The position numbers and the translations under genes are program-made. From assembly GCF_003112575.1 (NCBI RefSeq), contig NZ_BEWC01000003.1, forward strand, positions 310,001 to 374,000: a DNA stretch of 64,000 bases, in the 5' to 3' direction. This document shows, piece after piece, positions 45,449-53,851 of this stretch. Position 1 is the first letter of the stretch. Each line of letters opens with the position of its first letter. The notes beneath the pieces were generated by a model that did no database searches, was not told where the DNA came from, and was given only the letters and a program-made list of their open reading frames with translations. This DNA is from Streptomyces ardesiacus. Lineage in GTDB: Bacteria > Actinomycetota > Actinomycetes > Streptomycetales > Streptomycetaceae.

Positions 45449-47095
45449 GTGAATGGTCCGCTGATCGTCCAGTCCGACAAGACCCTGCTCCTCGAAGTCG
45501 ACCACGAGCAGGCCGGCGCATGCCGTCGGGCCATCGCGCCCTTCGCGGAACTGGAGCGGGCCCCGGAGCACATCCACACCTACCGGGTCACCCCGCTGGG
45601 CCTGTGGAACGCACGGGCGGCGGGCCACGACGCCGAGCAGGTCGTGGACGCGCTGGTCGAGTACAGCCGCTACCCGGTGCCGCACGCGCTGCTGGTCGAC
45701 ATCGCCGAGACGATGGACCGCTACGGCCGCCTCACCCTCTCCAAGCACCCGGCGCACGGCCTGGTCCTGACGACCACCGACCGGCCGGTGCTGGAGGAGG
45801 TGCTGAAGTCGAAGCGGATCGCGCCGCTGGTCGGGGCCCGCATCGACGCCGACACGGTGACCGTGCACCCCTCCGAGCGCGGGCAGATCAAGCAGACGCT
45901 GCTGAAGCTGGGCTGGCCGGCCGAGGACCTCGCCGGGTACGTCGACGGCGAGGCGCACCCGATCGACCTGGCCGAGGACGGCTGGGCGCTGCGTCCCTAC
46001 CAGAAGCAGGCGGTGGAGAACTTCTGGCACGGCGGCAGCGGCGTCGTCGTCCTCCCCTGCGGCGCGGGCAAGACGCTGGTCGGCGCGGGCGCGATGGCGC
46101 AGGCCAGGTCGACGACGCTGATCCTGGTCACGAACACCGTCTCCGCCCGGCAGTGGAAGCACGAGCTGGTGAAGCGGACCTCGCTGACCGAGGACGAGAT
46201 CGGTGAGTACAGCGGCACCCGCAAGGAGATCCGGCCGGTCACCATCGCCACGTACCAGGTGCTGACGACCCGGCGGAAGGGCGTCTACCCGCACCTGGAG
46301 CTGTTCGACTCCCGCGACTGGGGCCTGATCGTCTACGACGAGGTCCACCTGCTGCCCGCGCCGGTCTTCAAGTTCACCGCCGATCTCCAGGCCCGCCGCC
46401 GCCTCGGGCTGACCGCGACCCTGGTGCGCGAGGACGGCCGCGAGTCGGACGTCTTCTCGCTGATCGGCCCGAAGCGGTTCGACGCGCCGTGGAAGGAGAT
46501 CGAGGCGCAGGGCTACATCGCGCCCGCCGACTGCGTGGAGGTCCGGGTCAACCTCACCGACTCCGAGCGGCTCGCGTACGCCACCGCGGAGGCGGAGGAG
46601 AAGTACCGCTTCTGCGCGACGACCGACACCAAGCGGAAGGTGACGGAGGCGATCGTGCGGCGCTTCGCCGGGCAGCAGATCCTCGTCATCGGCCAGTACA
46701 TCGACCAGCTCGACGAGTTGGGCGAGCACCTGGGGGCGCCGGTCATCAAGGGCGAGACGTCCAACGCCCAGCGGGAGAAGCTCTTCGACTCCTTCCGGGA
46801 GGGCGAGATCAGCGTGCTGGTCGTGTCGAAGGTCGCGAACTTCTCGATCGACCTGCCGGAGGCGACCGTCGCCATCCAGGTCTCGGGCACCTTCGGCTCG
46901 CGGCAGGAGGAGGCCCAGCGCCTGGGGCGGGTCCTGCGGCCGAAGGCGGACGGCCACCAGGCGCACTTCTACTCGGTCGTCGCCCGCGACACCCTCGACC
47001 AGGACTTCGCCGCCCACCGCCAGCGCTTCCTGGCGGAGCAGGGCTACGCCTACCGGATCATGGACGCGGACGAGGTCCTGGCACAGGAGGGCTGA
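45449..47095 (+). CDS. DNA repair helicase XPB
   Basis: 548 residues. N-terminal damage-recognition-like domain (LIVQSDKTLLLEVDHEQAGA to RPVLEEVLKSKRI) precedes an SF2 helicase core: RPYQKQAVENF, Walker A CGAGKT (residues 204-209), DEVH box (297-300), GLTATLVREDGRESDV, and motif VI QEEAQRLGRVLRPK. It is the bacterial XPB (ERCC3-like) 3'-5' helicase. The GTG at 45449 starts the family N-terminus (NGPLIVQSDK) with AAAGGG upstream. It follows the Helicase_C_3 gene on the same strand. The Bax1 nuclease partner known from archaea is not seen here. Confidence 0.94.
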   Translation: MNGPLIVQSDKTLLLEVDHEQAGACRRAIAPFAELERAPEHIHTYRVTPLGLWNARAAGHDAEQVVDALVEYSRYPVPHALLVDIAETMDRYGRLTLSKHPAHGLVLTTTDRPVLEEVLKSKRIAPLVGARIDADTVTVHPSERGQIKQTLLKLGWPAEDLAGYVDGEAHPIDLAEDGWALRPYQKQAVENFWHGGSGVVVLPCGAGKTLVGAGAMAQARSTTLILVTNTVSARQWKHELVKRTSLTEDEIGEYSGTRKEIRPVTIATYQVLTTRRKGVYPHLELFDSRDWGLIVYDEVHLLPAPVFKFTADLQARRRLGLTATLVREDGRESDVFSLIGPKRFDAPWKEIEAQGYIAPADCVEVRVNLTDSERLAYATAEAEEKYRFCATTDTKRKVTEAIVRRFAGQQILVIGQYIDQLDELGEHLGAPVIKGETSNAQREKLFDSFREGEISVLVVSKVANFSIDLPEATVAIQVSGTFGSRQEEAQRLGRVLRPKADGHQAHFYSVVARDTLDQDFAAHRQRFLAEQGYAYRIMDADEVLAQEG

Positions 47096-47129
47096 GACCT
47101 CCGGTCCCGGTGACGGGCTGCCTCCGGGC

Positions 47130-47315
47130 TCAGTGGCGGCGGACGCCGGCCTCCTCGCCGTACTCGCCGAGGATGACCACGTCGAAGGCGGCGCCCGCGA
47201 ACACCCTGACGGCGCGCAGGGTGTCACCGAGCCGGTGCCGGTGGCTGCCGGCCACGGGCGTGGCACCGGACGCGCGGCCCGGTGCCGGGGCGGGGGAGAT
47301 GGTTGCTGCGCTCAT
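47130..47315 (-). CDS. Small conserved-type hypothetical protein
   Basis: 61 residues from ATG 47315 with GGAGAC upstream. The sequence (MSAATISPAPAPGRASGATP, then HRHRLGDTLRAVRVFAGAAFDVVILGEY) has an Ala/Pro-rich start and a C-terminal amphipathic half ending EEAGVRRH. No known motif. Good ribosome site and strong codon bias favour a real gene. It is convergent with XPB and divergent from the HelD-like gene, with a CCCCTAGGGG palindrome in the shared upstream region. Confidence 0.65.
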   Translation of the reverse strand: MSAATISPAPAPGRASGATPVAGSHRHRLGDTLRAVRVFAGAAFDVVILGEYGEEAGVRRH

Positions 47316-47428
47316 GTCTCCATGGTGCGACTGCCGCCCCCCGACCGGCATCGGTCTGCGGACCCAACCCTCGTCCGCCTCCGCTACGACCCTGGAGGGA
47401 GCGCATCCCCCAGAGCGGATGACGTGAT

Positions 47429-47494
47429 CCCCTAGGGGTCGACCGCGGGGCGGAGAAAAACGGTTGGCCCGCGCCGCACCCGCTCCCCTAGAAT
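47429..47494 (+). promoter_or_regulatory. Palindrome and promoter upstream of the HelD-like gene
   Basis: CCCCTAGGGG at 47429-47438 is a perfect 10-bp palindrome. Downstream lie -35 TTGGCC (47464-47469) and -10 TAGAAT (47489-47494) with a 19-bp spacer, about 108 bp before the HelD-like ATG. The dyad is about 26 bp before the -35, a position suited to an activator; it also lies upstream of the divergent small gene. Confidence 0.45.
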
Positions 47495-47602
47495 CTCCGC
47501 TCTTGCCCGCCTCCCCACGGAAGGCTGCCGTCCGGACGGAAACCGGTCGGCCCCGCGCGCGTCCCGCGCCCACCCCACCGCAGGTCATCCGGAGGCACCC
47601 CC

Positions 47603-49699
47603 TTGTCCACGCCCGTCCACGACGACCCCCTCTCCAGGGAACGCGCTCACCTCGCCGCGTCCCGTTCCGCGCTGCGCGCCATGCGCGAGGACATCGAGTC
47701 CCTCGACATCACCGACGTGACCGCGAACTGGGTCAACGCCGCCGTCCTGGAGAACCAGATCGAGCAGCGCATCAAGGCGCTCGCGGACCTCAGCGAGACC
47801 CCGCTGTTCTTCGGCCGGCTCGACTACCTGCACGCCCCGGGCGCCGAGCAGGCCGAGGGCGGCGAAGAATCAGAGGGGCGCGAAGCGCCTTCCTTGCAAG
47901 GGCGGCGGTGGGAGACGGGCGGGCGCTTCTACGTCGGGCGGCGGCACGTGCACGACGCGGACGGCGACCCGATGGTCGTCGACTGGCGGGCGCCGGTCTC
48001 CCAGCCGTTCTACCGGGCGTCCAGGAAGGACCCGCAGGACGTCTCGCTGCGCCGCCGCTTCGGCTACACCGGCGGGGACCTGACCGCGTACGAGGACGAG
48101 CACCTGCTCGACCCGGCCGAGGCGGCGACCACCAGCAGGCTGCTCCAGGAGGAGATCGAACGGCCCCGCGTCGGACCGATGCGGGACATCGTGGCGACGA
48201 TCCAGCCCGAGCAGGACGAGATCGTGCGCGCCGGGCTGACCGGCTCGGTCTGCGTGCAGGGCGGTCCCGGCACCGGAAAGACCGCGGTCGGCCTGCACCG
48301 GGTCGCCTACCTCCTGTACGCGCACCGCGAGCGCCTGGCCCGCACCGGCACCCTGGTCATCGGCCCGAACCGGTCCTTCCTGCACTACATCGAGCAGGTC
48401 CTCCCGGCGCTCGGCGAGCTGACGGTCCGCCAGGCCACCGTGGACGACCTGGTCGCCCACGTCGAGGTGCGCGGCACGGACGAGGCGGCGACGGCGGTGG
48501 TCAAGGGCGACGCCCGGATGGCGGAGGTCCTGCGCCGGGCCCTGTACTCCCACGTCGCCCCGCCCACCGAGGGCGTGGTCGTGGTGCGCGGCTCGCGCCG
48601 CTGGCGGGTGCCGGTGTACGAGCTGGAGGAGATCGTCCGCGAGCTGCTCGCCCGGAACATCCGCTACGGCGCCGCCCGTGAGGCGCTGCCGCAGCGGATC
48701 GCGCACGCCGTGCTGGTGCAGATGGAACGGGCGGGCGAGGCGCCGGACGACCGGGTGCAGAACGCGGTGGCGCGCAACGCGGCCGTGAAGGCGCTGGTGA
48801 AGTCGGTCTGGCCGCAGGTCGACCCGGCCAAGCTGGTCCTGCGTCTCCTCGCCGACGCGGACTTCCTCGCCGAGCACGCCGACGGGATCCTCACCGAGGA
48901 CGAGCAGAAGGCGGTGCTGTGGGCGAAGCCCGCCCGCTCGGTGAAGGCGGCGGCCTGGTCGCCCGCCGACGCCGTGCTGATCGACGAGGCGACCGACCTG
49001 ATCGAGCGCACCCATTCCCTCGGGCACGTGGTCCTGGACGAGGCGCAGGACCTGTCCCCGATGCAGTACCGCGCGGTGGGCCGGCGCTGCACCACCGGCT
49101 CGGCGACCGTCCTGGGCGACCTGGCGCAGGGCACCACGCCGTGGGCGACCCGGAGCTGGGAGGAGGCGCTGGGGCACCTGGGCAAGGGCGAGGCGGTGAT
49201 CGAGGAGCTGACGGCCGGTTTCCGCGTGCCGACGGACGTCATCGCGTACGCCTCCCGGCTGCTGCCGCACATCGCGCCGGGCCTGACGCCGGTGGCGTCG
49301 ATCCGCGAGAACCCGGGCTTCTTCGACATCCGTACGGCGCCGGACGGGGCCGCCGACGTCGTGGCGGCCTGCCGTGAGCTGCTGGAGCGGGAGGGCTCGG
49401 TCGGCCTGATCGCCGCCGACGCGCGGGTGCCGGAGCTGGCGGCGGCCCTGGCGGCGGCCGGGATCGGCCACGTCGGCCCCGGCGAGGAGACCACCCGTGC
49501 CACCCGGCTGACCCTGGTCCCGGCCTCGCTGGCCAAGGGCCTGGAGTACGACTACGTGGTCCTGGACGAGCCGCGGGCCGTGGTCGACGGCGAGCCGGAC
49601 GAACGGACGGGACTGCGGCGGCTGTACGTCTGCCTGACCCGCGCGGTGTCGGGGCTCGTCGTGACCCACGCGGCGGGGCTGCCGCCGCAGCTCGGCTGA
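47603..49699 (+). CDS. HelD-like superfamily 1 ATPase/helicase
   Basis: 698 residues. N-terminal coiled coil (RERAHLAASRSALRAMREDI to NQIEQRIKALADLSE) then FYVGRRHVHDADGDPMVVDW and WRAPVSQPFYRA, which are typical of HelD. Walker A GGPGTGKT at 220-227, DEAQDLSPMQYRAVGRR with Asp479, and C-terminal VPASLAKGLEYDYVVLDEP and YVCLTRAVSGL (motifs V and VI). HelD proteins bind and release stalled RNA polymerase using ATP; some homologues (HelR) protect from rifamycins. The HelR-type N-terminus I would expect is not present, so I call it HelD-like. It is monocistronic. Confidence 0.9.
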   Translation: MSTPVHDDPLSRERAHLAASRSALRAMREDIESLDITDVTANWVNAAVLENQIEQRIKALADLSETPLFFGRLDYLHAPGAEQAEGGEESEGREAPSLQGRRWETGGRFYVGRRHVHDADGDPMVVDWRAPVSQPFYRASRKDPQDVSLRRRFGYTGGDLTAYEDEHLLDPAEAATTSRLLQEEIERPRVGPMRDIVATIQPEQDEIVRAGLTGSVCVQGGPGTGKTAVGLHRVAYLLYAHRERLARTGTLVIGPNRSFLHYIEQVLPALGELTVRQATVDDLVAHVEVRGTDEAATAVVKGDARMAEVLRRALYSHVAPPTEGVVVVRGSRRWRVPVYELEEIVRELLARNIRYGAAREALPQRIAHAVLVQMERAGEAPDDRVQNAVARNAAVKALVKSVWPQVDPAKLVLRLLADADFLAEHADGILTEDEQKAVLWAKPARSVKAAAWSPADAVLIDEATDLIERTHSLGHVVLDEAQDLSPMQYRAVGRRCTTGSATVLGDLAQGTTPWATRSWEEALGHLGKGEAVIEELTAGFRVPTDVIAYASRLLPHIAPGLTPVASIRENPGFFDIRTAPDGAADVVAACRELLEREGSVGLIAADARVPELAAALAAAGIGHVGPGEETTRATRLTLVPASLAKGLEYDYVVLDEPRAVVDGEPDERTGLRRLYVCLTRAVSGLVVTHAAGLPPQLG

Positions 49700-49836
49700 A
49701 CCGCGGGCGGTCGTACGGCGGGAGGGGACGACACGCGCCCGCGTCGGCGGGGTGCCCGCCCACCCGGGCCGCCCGGGGGCACCTCCCGGGCCGTTCAGGC
49801 ACCGGGGGAGGGACGACTGCCCGCGGCCCGGGCGGC

Positions 49837-50526
49837 CTACTCCCCCAGTACCCGCCGCCACTGCGCGACCGCGTCCGCCGACACCGGGCCCGCCCATCCC
49901 GCGGGCCGTGCCGCTCCGCCGATGTGGAAGCCGTCGATCCCCGCGTCCAGCAGACCGGGCACGTGGTCGAGCCGCAGGCCGCCGCCCACCAGCAGGTGCT
50001 GCTCGTACCCCGGCTCCCCCCGCCGGCGCGCCTCCGCGAGCAGGACGTTCAGGCCCTCGTCCACGCCGCCGGCCGAGCCGGCCGTCAGGTACGTGTCGAG
50101 GCCCGGGAAGTCGGCGAGCTGCTTGCGCAGGGCGTCCCGGTCGGCGGAGCGGTCGATCGCGCGGTGGAAGGTCCACCGGCACCCGTCCAGCACCTTGGCG
50201 ATCCCCTCCACCGCCCCGAGGTCCACGCCGCCGTCGGCGTCCAGGAACCCCAGGACGAACTGCGTGGCCCCGGCCTCCCGCAGCTCACCGGCGACGCGGG
50301 TCAGCCGCTCGACGTCACCGGCGGCGAACCCGTCCGCGAGCCGCAGCATCACCCGTAGGTCGATGTCCACGGCGGCCCGGATCGCGGCGACGGTCGCGGC
50401 CGACGGGGTGAGTCCGTCGGCCGCCATGTCGGTGACCAGTTCGAGGCGATCCGCGCCTCCGGCCTGGGCGGCGACCGCGTCCTCGACGTCGAGGGCGATC
50501 ACCTCCAGGACTGCACGCTTGCTCAT
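49837..50526 (-). CDS. cutC: CutC-family protein
   Basis: 229 residues, ATG start. TIM-barrel CutC: VLEVIALDVEDAVAAQAGGADRLELV is the diagnostic N-terminus (here in two parts: EVIALDVEDA and AGGADRLELV), then RVMLRLADGF, FVLGFLDADGGVD, WTFHRAID and LLVGGGLRLDHV. The family is named for copper homeostasis, but direct copper evidence is weak and the true role may differ. A DasR-like site lies 24 bp upstream, which would link it to amino-sugar regulation. It is transcribed away from the upstream MDMPI-type gene's end and appears monocistronic. Confidence 0.93.
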   Translation of the reverse strand: MSKRAVLEVIALDVEDAVAAQAGGADRLELVTDMAADGLTPSAATVAAIRAAVDIDLRVMLRLADGFAAGDVERLTRVAGELREAGATQFVLGFLDADGGVDLGAVEGIAKVLDGCRWTFHRAIDRSADRDALRKQLADFPGLDTYLTAGSAGGVDEGLNVLLAEARRRGEPGYEQHLLVGGGLRLDHVPGLLDAGIDGFHIGGAARPAGWAGPVSADAVAQWRRVLGE

Positions 50527-50549
50527 GGGACCCCATTCGTCGGCCTGCT

Positions 50550-50565
50550 ACAGGTCTAGTCCAAT
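50550..50565 (-). promoter_or_regulatory. DasR-like (dre) site upstream of cutC
   Basis: ACAGGTCTAGTCCAAT matches the known DasR consensus ACTGGTCTAGACCACT at 13 of 16 positions by eye. It sits at -24 to -39 relative to the cutC ATG, where a bound GntR-type repressor would block transcription. The match is by memory of the consensus. Confidence 0.45.
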
Positions 50566-50610
50566 CAAAGACTACGCCCCGACGGCAGACCGGGGTGCCC
50601 GCGTCGCCGC

Positions 50611-51294
50611 TCAGTCGCCGAAGATGTTCAGCTCCGCCGCCTCCACCCCGGCCAGCTCGTATCCCGCCGCCCCGTCCAGGGGGCGACCCGCGTAGAGCCG
50701 TACGAGGGTGGGGCCGTCGCCGATGTACCGGCCCGGCGTCCGCTCGCCGCTCGCCCCGCCCAGCTTCAGGGGCTCGTCCAGGTCGTCCACGTCGGCGTGG
50801 AGCGGCACGTGGCCGCGCGCCCGCGTGACCGCGCCGAGCAGCGCGAGCGCCTCCGGGAGCCCGCACCCCGCGTACGCCCCCGGCTCGCCGAAGGTCACCC
50901 GCAGATCACCGGCGTGCACCCACTCGCCCAGGGCGACGGCGTCCAGCACGCCGCCCGCGCGGGCGATCGCCGGGCCGGCCTCGGTCATGCCGCGTTCCAG
51001 TTCGTCGAGGATCCGGGCGTGGCTCCAGTCGGCGCGTTCGGCGATGTCGCGGTCGTTGCACTCGGGCGAGAAGACGCCCTTCTCGAAGCGGCTCTCCACC
51101 ACCCGGACCAGCGCGCTGGAGCAGTGCGCCACCACGTCGCGCACGGTCCAGCCGGGACACGCGGCCACCGGCAGCGCGAAGTCGGCGTCCGGTCGGGAGC
51201 GCAGCAGGGGCACCAGTGCGTCGCGTTCGAGGGTCAGCAGCCGGCCGGGCAGTTCGGGGTCGCGTACGTCGCTCAGGTCTGCGGGAGTCGTCAT
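50611..51294 (-). CDS. Maleylpyruvate-isomerase-type (MDMPI, DinB-fold) protein
   Basis: 227 residues. The N-terminal domain (LTLERDALVPLLRSRPDADF, then PVAACPGWTVRDVVAHCSSA with a metal-type His) matches the mycothiol-dependent maleylpyruvate isomerase family; EWVHAGDLRVTFGEP provides the next His/Asp region. The C-terminal half (GRYIGDGPTLVRLYAGRPLDGAA) is the usual MDMPI_C-like segment. The reaction is unknown beyond likely mycothiol use. The ATG at 51294 has GGAG before it. It lies 10 bp after the TetR stop on the same strand and is probably co-transcribed with it. Confidence 0.85.
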   Translation of the reverse strand: MTTPADLSDVRDPELPGRLLTLERDALVPLLRSRPDADFALPVAACPGWTVRDVVAHCSSALVRVVESRFEKGVFSPECNDRDIAERADWSHARILDELERGMTEAGPAIARAGGVLDAVALGEWVHAGDLRVTFGEPGAYAGCGLPEALALLGAVTRARGHVPLHADVDDLDEPLKLGGASGERTPGRYIGDGPTLVRLYAGRPLDGAAGYELAGVEAAELNIFGD

Positions 51295-51304
51295 GGACTC
51301 CACG

Positions 51305-51955
51305 TTAGGGGCCGAGCAGGTCCTTCAGTTCGGCCTCGAAGAGAAGGGCGGGATCGAATCCCATCCCGGTGAACTGTCCGGCGAGTTCCAGGGACAGCAC
51401 GCCGTGCAGCCGGGACCAGAAGGACAGGGCGCGGTGCAGGACGGCCGAGTCGGCCGCCCGGTCGCCGGCCCACTGCCGGTGGGTGTCGAGGTGCGCGTCG
51501 AACGCGCCGCCGGCGCCGTCCGACGGCGGCAGTGCGGCGCAGGCGTCGACGATGACCGCCATGGTCTCGGCGGCGATCTCGGTGATGTCGTCCGGCGCGT
51601 GGTAGCCGGGGACGGGGGTGCCGTGGATGAGGAAGTAGCGCTGCGGGTCGTCCAGGGCCCAGGCGCGCAGGGCGTGCGCGAGCCCGGCCAGGCCGGCGCC
51701 CGCCCCGGCGGCCGTGCGGAAGGTGTCGGCCTGGCTGCGGTAGGCGTCCCGGATGAGTTCCGTGATCAGTTCGTCGCGCCCGTCGAAGTACCGGTAGAGC
51801 GCGGGCCCGCTCATGCCCATCCGCTTGGCGATCGCGTTGAGGGAGAGCGCGGAGGCGCCCGCCGTGGCGATCTGCTCCCAGGCGTGTTCCTTGATCTCCG
51901 CGCGCACCTGGGCGCGGTACCGCTCGCGCGGGGTGCTGGTGCGCGCCTTGGACAT
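51305..51955 (-). CDS. TetR-family regulator
   Basis: 216 residues. HTH at about residues 25-60: REIKEHAWEQIATAG-type first helix (VRAEIKEHAWEQIATAGASA), then LNAIAKRMGMSGPALYRYF as the recognition helix region. A TetR_C ligand domain follows with HGTPVPGYHAPDD. The ATG at 51955 is preferred over an upstream start with a basic Gly leader. The gene heads an operon with an MDMPI-type protein and is divergent from an HD phosphohydrolase (101 bp), either of which it may control. Confidence 0.92.
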   Translation of the reverse strand: MSKARTSTPRERYRAQVRAEIKEHAWEQIATAGASALSLNAIAKRMGMSGPALYRYFDGRDELITELIRDAYRSQADTFRTAAGAGAGLAGLAHALRAWALDDPQRYFLIHGTPVPGYHAPDDITEIAAETMAVIVDACAALPPSDGAGGAFDAHLDTHRQWAGDRAADSAVLHRALSFWSRLHGVLSLELAGQFTGMGFDPALLFEAELKDLLGP

Positions 51956-52056
51956 GGCCCGTCCGCCGCCTCTCCGGCTTCTGCCCGGCCCCACCGGCCG
52001 GGACGTTCACATGGCGGTGAGAAGCTATCACGAACATTATCTGGGACAATGCGCCC

Positions 52057-52773
52057 ATGGCCGCCCTCACCGATCCCGCCGATTCCACCGGTCCCGCCGG
52101 TCCCGCCGGTCCCGCCGACCTCGATGCCCTGCGCGCCCGCTTCGCCCGTGCCCTGGAAGGGGCCCGTGGACCCGGGGGCGGCCCGGACCCGTCGCCGTAC
52201 GCCGACAACCTGCTCGCCCGCTGGCAGGAACCCCAGCGGCGCTACCACACCCTGGCCCACCTGACCGCGGTCCTGGACCACGTCGACGTCCTGGCGGAGC
52301 ACGCCGAGGACGCGGACGTCGTGCGCCTGGCCGCCTGGTTCCACGACGCGGTCTACCTGCCCGACCGGTCGGAGAACGAGGAGCGCTCGGCCCGGCTCGC
52401 CGAGCGCGCGCTGCCCGAGGCCGGGGTCGCGGCGGAGAAGACGGCCGAGGTGGCCCGGCTGGTCCGGCTCACCGTCACCCACGCCCCGGCCGGCGACGAC
52501 CGCGACGGGCAGGTGCTGTGCGACGCGGACCTGGCGGTGCTCGCCGCGCCGCCGTCGGCGTACGCGGCGTACACGGCGGCCGTCCGCGCGGAGTACCACT
52601 TCGTCCCGAGCGACGCCTTCCGCCGGGGCCGGTCCGCGATCCTGCGCCAACTCCTCGGTCTGGACGCCCTGTTCCACACCCCGCACGGACGGCGGGAGTG
52701 GGAGGCGACCGCCCGCCGCAACCTGGCCGGTGAGCTGGAAATGCTGTCGCTCCCGGACACGCCGGAGGGCTAG
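52057..52773 (+). CDS. HD-superfamily metal-dependent phosphohydrolase (COG4339)
   Basis: 238 residues. After a PAGPAGPA repeat tail (DNA repeat GGTCCCGCC), the sequence LLARWQEPQRRYHTLAHLTA is the mark of the COG4339 HD family; catalytic FHDAVY gives the HD pair (about residue 96-97), and VTHAPAGDD and CDADLAVLAAPP supply the other metal ligands. Substrate unknown, nucleotide-like by family. It is divergent from TetR and followed 10 bp later by a DinB-GNAT fusion, so the two are one operon. Confidence 0.9.
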   Translation: MAALTDPADSTGPAGPAGPADLDALRARFARALEGARGPGGGPDPSPYADNLLARWQEPQRRYHTLAHLTAVLDHVDVLAEHAEDADVVRLAAWFHDAVYLPDRSENEERSARLAERALPEAGVAAEKTAEVARLVRLTVTHAPAGDDRDGQVLCDADLAVLAAPPSAYAAYTAAVRAEYHFVPSDAFRRGRSAILRQLLGLDALFHTPHGRREWEATARRNLAGELEMLSLPDTPEG

Positions 52774-52783
52774 CCTGCCCGGC

Positions 52784-53851
52784 ATGCGAAGCATGGGCGG
52801 GGAACGGGTGGAGGAGGCCGTCGCGGGCGCCGTGGCGCTGCTGCGGACGGCGACGGACCGGGACTGGCGCGCGACGCGGGCCGGACGGCTGGAGTGGGAC
52901 TGCCGGTACACGGCGGAGCACATCGCGAGCGATCTCATCGCCTACGCCGGTCAGTTGGCCGGACGCGCCACCGAGGCGTACGTGCCCTTCGAGATCACCC
53001 TCGACGAGGGCACCGGCAACGAGGACGTGCTCCAGGTGATCGAGACGACCGGTGCGCTGCTCGCCGCCGCCGTCCGCACCACCCCGCCCGAGGTGCGGGC
53101 CTTCCACCCGTACCCCTTCCGCAGCGCGGACCGCGAGGGCTTCGCCGCGATGGGGATCACCGAGGTGTTCCTGCACACCCACGACATCGCCGAGGGCCTC
53201 GGGCTGGCCTACGCACCGCCCGCCGAGGCGTGCGCGGACCTCCTCGCCCGGATCTTCCCGCACGTCCAGCCGGGTACCGACCCCTGGCGCACCCTGCTGT
53301 GGGCCACCGGCCGGGGCGACCTGCCCGGACGCGCTCCGGTCACCGAGTGGCGCTGGCGCAACAACCTGGTGATCCCGGCCGGACGGCTCACCCTCCAGGG
53401 CGTCACCCCCGCCGCCGCCACCGACCTCGCCGCGGGCGGCGACGGCGGCTTCACGTGGGTCGGCAGCGGCCCCTTCCAGGGCACCCGGGACGCCGCCGGG
53501 ATGCTGCTGAAGGCGTACGAGGCGGGTACGCACCGGCCGGAGTGGGGCGTCTTCGTGCTCGTGCGCAAGGAGGACGGCCGGGCGGTCGGCGCCATGGGCT
53601 TCCACGGCCCGCCGGACGAGGACGGCCGGGCCGAGATCGGCTACGACCTCGCCGAGGACGGCCGCGGCCGGGGGTACGCCACGGAGGCGTTGCGCGCGCT
53701 GTCGGCATGGCCGCCGGCGCGGCAGGACGGCACCACGCTCCTGGCGAAGATCGACCGGACGAACATACGCTCGCAGGCCGTCGTCACCCGGGCCGGCTAC
53801 CGCCTGGCCGCCGAGGACGGGGAACTGCTCACCTACGAGCTGCGCGACTGA
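52784..53851 (+). CDS. DinB/MDMPI - GNAT acetyltransferase fusion
   Basis: 355 residues. The N-terminal half (VEEAVAGAVALLRTATDRDW, RYTAEHIASDLIAYAGQLAG, and FLHTHDIAEGLG) has the helices and histidines of the DinB/mycothiol-isomerase fold. The C-terminal half is a GNAT N-acetyltransferase: IGYDLAEDGRGRGYATEALR is motif A (acetyl-CoA pyrophosphate loop), and NIRSQAVVTRAGYRLAAEDG is motif B. The junction is near residue 200. The fusion suggests acetylation of, or with, a thiol cofactor-linked substrate, but that is inference. It lies 10 bp after the HD gene. Start between MRSM and MGGE is uncertain. Confidence 0.8.
   Translation: MRSMGGERVEEAVAGAVALLRTATDRDWRATRAGRLEWDCRYTAEHIASDLIAYAGQLAGRATEAYVPFEITLDEGTGNEDVLQVIETTGALLAAAVRTTPPEVRAFHPYPFRSADREGFAAMGITEVFLHTHDIAEGLGLAYAPPAEACADLLARIFPHVQPGTDPWRTLLWATGRGDLPGRAPVTEWRWRNNLVIPAGRLTLQGVTPAAATDLAAGGDGGFTWVGSGPFQGTRDAAGMLLKAYEAGTHRPEWGVFVLVRKEDGRAVGAMGFHGPPDEDGRAEIGYDLAEDGRGRGYATEALRALSAWPPARQDGTTLLAKIDRTNIRSQAVVTRAGYRLAAEDGELLTYELRD

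Noticed and set aside
47603..49699. Rifamycin-resistance HelR
   Set aside because: The N-terminus and spacing fit general HelD-like proteins; the HelR-type N-terminal region I know is absent.
49763..49777. Terminator between the HelD-like gene and cutC
   Set aside because: CCCGGG occurs twice but arms are only 6 bp and self-symmetric; too weak to call.
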